DNA from: Nereocystis luetkeana
Taxonomy: Eukaryota > Sar > Phaeophyceae > Laminariales > Laminariaceae
Direction: 5' to 3'
Length of the DNA stretch: 64,000 bases
Assembly (NCBI GenBank): GCA_031213475.1
Contig: JARUPZ010000003.1
Span: 16,238,869-16,302,868, forward strand
A model generated the notes under the pieces. It was not told the DNA's origin. It saw nothing but the letters and a program-made list of their open reading frames with translations, and made no database searches. How positions within the stretch are numbered: position 1 is the first letter of the stretch; every line of letters starts with the position of its first letter. Position numbers and translations under genes: made by a program. This document shows positions 58,440 through 64,000 of the stretch, piece by piece.

Positions 58440-59345
58440 GAGGGAGTTAAGACACGCTCTCGTATGCCAGACACACACATCGGGCGCGGTTTGTACGTAC
58501 ACTTATGAAAGTGGAACGTCTCTGAACTAATACTACTGTACAGCGGCTGCTGTAGAAGAAGTAGTACTCGTATTTCAATGTGCCTCCAGATATTAGATTT
58601 TGCAGCAGCAGTGGACAGCCTGAGCATGTGCGACCACCTTTTCTGATATTCTCCGATGTAATGGGTCGGTTTTCCTTAAGGTACGCGCAGCATTCGGATG
58701 AATTCGTAGTCTCCAACAACCTTCATTACATTCCACCGGCGAAAAGATGACGTGACGAAATAAAAAACACCACATTATTACTGGGATAGTCAACGATATG
58801 GTACAAAGAACGGCGCGATACCCCCCGGAGGCGCGTGTAGTTGACCCGCGAAGAAAGAGGGGCAAGGAAAAGCAGCCACCGAGTAAGGCAAGACCGAGGG
58901 GTTCGAAAAGGCCGAAGGCGGCCCGCGAAGCAAAGCAGTCGGTAGAAAGCGGTAGCGTCATCAGCAACGAACGCCGAGAAATCGAACCTGGAGAAGAAAA
59001 TAGCTAAGATCGAGCCTGGCTGTCACTTGAAGCTCTTTTCTCAGAGCAACAACAACCAAATAAGACTCCAGGACCGCAGAAGATTGAACCTCCGTGTCTC
59101 TTCGCCCCAGCAGATATGCTTCGAGCTCAGGGTCGTCGCGCTTGTCGGTCGTGCGAGACTCCAATAGCCGCGCGCACAGGCGAACCCCCGTTGGAGCCCG
59201 GCGAGCGCGGCCATCGAGGAAATTGTTCGAGAAAATGAGCACGAACCCAGGAAAGCGAAGGCGTCTGGAGTCTCAACCTAAATTCACGACGGAATCGGAA
59301 GCGAAGGCTTCGCTTACTGCCCCCGCGAAGGATAATAGATACAGA
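58440..59345 (-). repeat. Diverged repeat, partner of 48260-49620
   Basis: The reverse complement shares ordered blocks with 48.26-49.6 kb (ATTATCCTTCG, GCGAAGCCTTCGCTTCCGAT, GACTCCAGACGCCTTC, GGCGAAGAGACACGGA, AATGAAGGTTGTTGGAGA). Minus-strand pieces at 59242-58961 and 58719-58447 stay open but show no known domain. Further left, a minus-strand piece at 58322-58137 reads CPDKLVFAFDFGG; a transposase origin is possible but unproven. Confidence 0.65.
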
Positions 59346-59530
59346 TATATACAAAGGTATGGTAAGAACAAAATTTGGGGTGACTTTGTTCTGGACGACG
59401 GGGCGACCTAGCTGAAGGAAAAGGTACCCGGAATCGTTCATGATGCGAGATTTTTCTTGTCAGCTGTCAATTGTCTTGCCCGTGTAGTTTTTAATAGACG
59501 CCAGGTAGGTATCTTCTGCCTACAGAGAGT

Positions 59531-59619
59531 TTAAAGCCCCCAGTCTAGTTTTGGGAACAATGTAATCAAATTATAAGCCGTTTGCCCCCAAAACGGGACT
59601 GCAATTTTCATAAGGCTAA
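59531..59619. mobile_element. TTAA-type MITE, copy 3
   Basis: TTAAAGCCCCCAGTCTAGTT at the left and AAACGGGACTGCAATTTTCA then TAAGGCTAA at the right are imperfect complements. The inner arms have TTTTGGGAACAA against TTTGCCCCCAAAA. TTAA is kept on the left and is CTAA on the right. Confidence 0.7.
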
Positions 59620-59647
59620 AGCGAGGAACCTCACAGACATTATTATT

Positions 59648-59748
59648 ACGGGGGACCATAGTTAACAGGACCTATGGTATACATAAAAACCTATATGTTT
59701 AACCGTTTTTACGTACAATATTTGGTCCTGTTAACTATGGCCCCCCGT
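59648..59748. mobile_element. ACGGGGGACC MITE, best-preserved copy
   Basis: 101 bp. The left arm ACGGGGGACCATAGTTAACA and the right arm TGTTAACTATGGCCCCCCGT are near-perfect inverted complements about 25 bp long, with TA on both sides. It is non-coding. A TA target with about 25-bp inverted ends suggests a Tc1/mariner-mobilised MITE (inference). Confidence 0.85.
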
Positions 59749-60312
59749 AATAGACTACAACATAGGACGCCTCCACTACTCTACTGTATGGTGTTTATGT
59801 TGTAAATGTGGTCGGAAGGCACGTACCCGATGTATTCATTTGTCAGAGTTATCGGGAAATTGGGCAGCACAAGAGTAGCCCTCCTGCTACGTCGTTCCAC
59901 TTTCCAAGCTGTTCTGTGTGTGCTGGCAGTAAGTAGTAGGTGTTGGTTTGATTGCCGTACGTGGTTCTCAAAAGGGTGGATGATGAGTAACATATTATAT
60001 ATGTGGCACAGCTGTATGCGCTCCAGCCCTGCTCACAGCGCACTCACAGTACTCATGATATAGGTATTGTTTGGGCCAACCCTACGAGGTATGTATCTTG
60101 CCATTTAAACTAGTTTTATATAATGTTGGTGTAATATTAGATCAGTCGACAGTTAGTTACTACTGTAAATAGCCGGCGGGTATGGTGTTCGACTTGCTCA
60201 ACCTTGTCCAGGTAGTTTCTAACTTATTAAGGGCGACTCCACAAGTACCTGCTTCCCCGACCAGAAAAAAATGTGCGCGCAGTAAAATGGGCACGTGTAG
60301 AGAGCGCCTATT

Positions 60313-60451
60313 ACGGGGCACCATAGTAAATAGGACCTACGGTACACACTATAAAATCCACCAGGTAGGTACCTGGTATGAAATATACGTACCAGGTGTC
60401 AACCTATTTTGACGAACAATATTTTGTCCTGCTTACTATAGGTCCTCCGCT
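60313..60451. mobile_element. ACGGGGGACC MITE, longer copy
   Basis: ACGGGGCACCATAGTAAATA at the left, TACTATAGGTCCTCCGCT at the right. The interior is longer than in the reference copy and includes TACCTGGTA (60370) and TACCAGGTG. Confidence 0.7.
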
Positions 60452-60702
60452 ATAGGGCTCGCTTGTTTTTTCGAGGAGAGTCGCCAAGGAGATAGTGTGC
60501 CGAAGTCTTCTCGCCGTATTCAAGATAAAGGCATGCAGCGCAGTGGACAGAGATACAGGACACTCACGACGTGGACTTTCATCAGAGGTACGGCAGGTGG
60601 AGTGGGCTAGTAGATAAATGGGGCAGATACATTTACAGTATATACACATATATATGACAGACTATCTACCAGTAGTGTATTGATTACGTGTTTGGTACTC
60701 TT

Positions 60703-60794
60703 ACGGGGAGCCATAAAAAGAACAGGACCAAATATTTTGAGTAGAATACGAGGTTGCGCCTGTACCATAGATCCTATTGACCATGGCCCCCCGA
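60703..60794. mobile_element. ACGGGGGACC MITE, diverged copy
   Basis: ACGGGGAGCCATAAAAAGAA at the left and TTGACCATGGCCCCCCGA at the right, with AACAGGACCAAATATTT between. About 92 bp. Confidence 0.65.
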
Positions 60795-61532
60795 AATAAA
60801 CAATACATGGTACTAACCACTACTACTACCGAACATTCTGTATGCAAGCAGATAGTGAAATTCACTGAATAATAGAAGCATTGCCTGAAAACCTGCTGAA
60901 TATCAACAGAAAGCTTTTCAAAGGACACAAATTTGTAAACATATAGCAACCTCGAACGATATGAAGAGTCGCCTGCACTACCTTTAACACGAGGCTTATG
61001 CCCCGCCTCCAATAGAGCCCACCGTCAGCGAGTGAGTGTGCCCTGTATGCCCGAAAACACGATACCAGTATTAACTCGTATTGATATTATTAAAGATAAA
61101 TAGTGTTTTCCCTGCACTTGTAATCACACAGCCGGCGCACATTCCAGAAACAGACCGTGTCTGTTTTTCGGGGGAAGGGAAGGTGTCCATAGTATATTAT
61201 AGCAGAGTGTGAATTTGCGTGCATATATACCTGGTACAAGGTAATCGCGTACCAGGAAATGTTCTTCAAAACCAATACGCCCTTCAAAAACGATTGATGC
61301 ATTTTTCACTCCCGTCCGTGGAATATCAGCTATGAACAGAAGCATCACGTGCTACTGGTGTCATTTGGGGTGCGACGACAAGCCACACATTTGTTGTGTA
61401 TTGACATTAGTCAGTTGATTGTATTCCCGGCTGTTTCCTGAGCTATTCCTTTTGTTACGCTGTATGACAGCAACGCCTATGTATATGCGCAGCTCACTTT
61501 CAGATCCCGGTTTCGGCCTTGGTTTGCCGGAC

Positions 61533-62576
61533 ATGGAGCGTCTCGGTGGCATCGGCCGGACGTGCCCGTTTATTCAAACGTGGGGCATTCTACCTGTCTT
61601 GCTGCTGACATCGGTTGTGTACCTGGACTCGCTGTCCTCGGCGCAAACGGTTTGTGGCGAACTGAAAACCAAACCAATTCGAGTGGAAGACGCAGCTGGA
61701 GTGATTGCACTTCGAGCGGCTTTGAAATGCACCGGTGGCGATATAGTGGAGGCTGAGTGGGCTGGCCGTGTAATCGTTCGCGCTCCTATCGCTGTTGGAG
61801 AGGACACCATCTTGTCCGTGACGGGACAGGATGATCTGGCCGAAGTGCATGGCGTTGGCTCTGGGAGCAACGGAATTCGTCTGTTCGAGGTTCATCAAGG
61901 CGGTAGTCTGACCCTGACTCGGCTCAATCTATCGGGGGGGTCTGCTGCGGCCGGCGGCGCGATCTACTCGCAGTCTTCAAACTTGACGCTGGACAACTGC
62001 GTACTTGATGGCAACGTTGCAACCGACGGTGGCGGAGGTGCGGTGTGGGCCGATGATGGAAACGTCACGATCGTCGGGGGGGGGTTCTTCGTGAACAACG
62101 CTACTCGAGGTGGAGGTGCCGTTTACGCTACCAACAGCAGGTTGGTGGTTCAAAATGGATCCAAGTTGCAGGGCAACACGGCGTTCGCAGGAGGTGCAAT
62201 TTTCTGTGGTTCAAGTCACCCGGGAGTGGATGAGCTGGCGGTTTTATGTTCCATCAAAGACGCGGAATTTGTATCCAACAATGCTTCCAGCGAGATCCAA
62301 GATGGTGATCATGTCTCCCTCTACTACGAAGGAGGTGGGGCCACCATGTTTCTGTTGACCAATGCCGACATCGCTGATTCGGTGTTCAGAGAAAACCACG
62401 CCGACACATTCGGTGGGGCTTTGCATGGAGGAATTGACACCAACGTCTCGGTGGACGGGTGTATATTTGCTAACAACACATCGGAGAGTTATGGGGGCGC
62501 CATTTCAGCGTCTTCCATGACGTTGGGAGGCGGCACGCAGCTCGCACATAACTCGGCTACGGGCGGTGGGGGCGCG
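61533..62576 (+). CDS. Beta-helix (POMP-like) protein, first exon, paralogue 3 (partial gene)
   Basis: Intact 348-codon exon from ATG 61533 to the donor GGCGCG|GTGAGT at 62576/62577, phase 0. Length and end are identical to exon 1 at 28420-27377. It encodes a signal peptide (basic RLGGIGR, hydrophobic WGILPVLLLTSVVYL, likely cut near SSAQ) and POMP-type beta-helix turns: AAGGAIYSQ, GGGGAVWADDGN, TRGGGAVYA, FAGGAIFCG, TFGGALHGG, SYGGAISASS and GGGGAV. Read without splicing, the frame runs about 30 codons into the intron to a stop at 62669, a weak alternative. No downstream exon is recognisable up to 64000, so either the rest lies outside the window (intron 1 of the other copy is 8 kb) or this is an orphan duplicated exon. 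Confidence 0.8.
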
Positions 62577-62984
62577 GTGAGTGCTACTGTGCTGGAACAA
62601 CGGTGCCGCGGAGTTGAAGGTAGAACCTTTACCGCACCGCGATGCAGCTCACTTTCAATGTATGTGTGAAATAAATGCTTACCGTGGGTAGGTGACAGTT
62701 GGTCCACCTGCAATTTATTACATTAATATTCGTACCTGGTACGACTCAAAACCAGAAATAACACGATGTGGATAGACCTTACACAGTAGCAATGTTACTT
62801 CGTACTCATTTATAGTACGGATTCAAACGAACATTGCCGACTCAAATGCCCCTATTTCGTGCGTCTGCAAGTCCGCAAAAAGGACACACGCCAAAGCAAT
62901 ATACACACAAATAAACCTGGTACTCCGGAGTAGTATATATTATCTTCAGTTTCTTTCTACCCGTTTATTTGCGTCGCCCCCCTT

Positions 62985-63250
62985 TATATATTTCCTCTCT
63001 TCTTAGCTGTACTCAGATCCAGAGACGCTCGGCGAACATTGCCCCCCGTCCCCGGCTCAGCTCGTGCCTCCATTCTTATCGCCAAACGACTACCGCCCTT
63101 TTTCCCATGGTCGACTCGCCTCGAATTGCGCCCGCTCACGTCACGTGATTTCAGCTGCTGATTCCTTTTGTCTTTGTGTACAAACAATGTCATCACCCCA
63201 ACTAACTGAGTTTGAACCTACGGAATCAACTCTGTGATCCATGTCAGCAA
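62985..63250 (-). repeat. SINE-I-like copy, diverged subfamily
   Basis: On the minus strand a B-box-like GGTTCAAACTC (near 63215) precedes a body with ATTCGAGGCGAGTCGACCAT, GCGATAAGAATGGAGGCACG and CTGGATCTGAGTACAGCT, each a diverged form of a SINE-I block in the same order. Confidence 0.7.
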
Positions 63251-63301
63251 ATCTGACCCGTTTGTGGTCAGGGGAAAATATTGGTTCTTAAGGACACTAA
63301 C

Positions 63302-63405
63302 ACGGGGGACCATATTATGTACAACCTGGGGTAGACCAAAAATCTTCATATTTATTTAGAAATATTTAAGAACTATCTTTGGTCCTGTTTACTATGGTCC
63401 CCCGT
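63302..63405. mobile_element. ACGGGGGACC MITE
   Basis: ACGGGGGACCATATTATGTA at the left and GTTTACTATGGTCCCCCGT at the right, 104 bp, close in length to the reference copy, with TAA on the right flank. Confidence 0.8.
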
Positions 63406-63482
63406 AATAACTCGAATTGGCACGTGACGTTTGGAGGAGGTACCCAACCACATGGGGCATGTTTTAATCTAAAACAGAGGAC

Positions 63483-63790
63483 GGCGTCCCCGGTGGCTTG
63501 GTAGGTGGTCCGCGTGCCTATCAAGATCAATTTCGAGTCTCATCGAGTGCATGCTCGTGGCTTTTCTTGCAAAAATAAAACACAAACTGATGAGCGGAAA
63601 GCGCGACAGCGTGAGATAGCTACATTCGATGAATATCGACGAGCAGTGGGAATGCTGAACCCTATGCGCGACAAAAATTAAGGGCACGTACCGGGGGGGA
63701 TAAGGGTGGACACCTGTGACCACGGCTTGTGCAGAAGCTCGTTAAGGTTAAACCTCCCACGAGTAAGGCTGGAAAGTAGAAATAATGTTG
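63483..63790 (+). repeat. SINE-II copy
   Basis: The head GCGTCCCCGGTGGCTTGGTA with a B-box-like TTTCGAGTCTC is followed by the SINE-II body blocks GCGGAAAGCGCGACAGCGTG, ATCGACGAGCAGTGGGAATG and GGCACGTACCGGGGGGG seen at 43352-43075. Confidence 0.82.
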
Positions 63791-64000
63791 AAAACAAATT
63801 AGATAAAAAGTGTATTCCAAAACAAATCCGTTGAATTAGGGCCAGACTGCCTTTTTTTCCTATCGGAAAAATAATTGAAATTCCGACAGAAAAAGTGGTC
63901 AAATACGAATTGGCACCATGTGCAATATGTTAATGGGGAGCTCTTGATATTAGGGAATAGAAGCAACAGCTTTGCTTTGCCTTACGAGCTTGTTCCAGCG

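Larger units (their letters stand above)
59350..61532. other. Intergenic with MITE cluster, upstream of the beta-helix exon
   Basis: Four MITEs (59531-59619, 59648-59748, 60313-60451, 60703-60794) and two TACCWGGTA sites (60370, 61228). No gene recognised before the ATG at 61533. An in-frame upstream extension to 61419 exists but has no match in the paralogues. Confidence 0.55.
62577..64000. other. Region after the first-exon paralogue, no further exon seen
   Basis: It would be intron sequence if the gene continues to the right. It contains two SINE copies, one MITE and one TACCTGGTA site (62733). Confidence 0.5.

Noticed and set aside
61419-61532. N-terminal extension of the first-exon paralogue 3 (38 residues)
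   Set aside because: The ATG at 61533 aligns with the starts of both paralogues, gives equal exon length and puts the signal peptide at the N terminus.
1-64000. CRISPR array or bacterial operons
   Set aside because: No regularly spaced direct repeats; the introns, SINEs and low gene density are eukaryotic.

Overview
The window looks like nuclear DNA of a eukaryote that is gene-poor, intron-rich and full of repeats. A stramenopile, most likely a brown alga or close relative, fits best. The main gene has long GT-AG introns and encodes a secreted parallel beta-helix ectodomain with POMP-like GGA(I/V/L) and FxxN repeats, joined to a Cys-rich region and a multi-pass membrane region, an architecture I associate with stramenopiles. 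There is a short internal TTAGGG telomere-type array, a chromodomain-bearing Ty3 element, and many tRNA-derived SINEs and MITEs. The species assignment is inference.

Layout. 1-2.1 kb: a TTAA-flanked MITE, then a frameshifted first-exon paralogue of the beta-helix gene (minus strand). 2.1-10.9 kb: no recognisable gene; one internally deleted MITE and one unexplained 358-codon ORF (7123-8199). 10,976-28,420 (minus): the main gene, reconstructed here as ten exons. All nine GT-AG junctions agree in phase and give one 1612-residue reading frame. Exons 2-10 lie at 19,340-10,976. Exon 1 lies at 28,420-27,377 and is joined across an 8.0 kb intron; that join is the least certain.

28.4-33.9 kb: SINE copies, a second TTAA MITE, a 1.1 kb element ending in a GC-rich hairpin (copy A), a full-length SINE and a 240-bp tandem duplication. 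33.9-34.8 kb: a CGTCTTAG tandem array and a decayed non-LTR reverse transcriptase. 35-45.9 kb: no recognisable gene; a few tandem repeats and one SINE-II copy. 45.9-49.8 kb: copies B and C of the hairpin element in direct orientation, then a repeat that recurs inverted at 58.4-59.35 kb.

53.15-57.9 kb (minus): a decayed Ty3-type pol (spacer, reverse transcriptase, integrase, chromodomain), followed by a TTAGGG array. 59.5-60.8 kb: a MITE cluster. 61,533-62,576 (plus): an intact third first-exon paralogue ending at the same splice donor; any further exons lie outside the window. 62.6-64 kb: two SINEs around a MITE.

Two signals stand out. The first is the family of beta-helix first exons: three copies, all ending in a GGA codon context immediately before GTRAGT; the two intact copies are both exactly 348 codons, phase 0. 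The second is the strand-symmetric 9-mer TACCWGGTA, which I counted by eye at least 27 times where about 0.5 is expected, clustered at 25.7-29.5 kb and often in close pairs. Neither is explained by the annotated elements.
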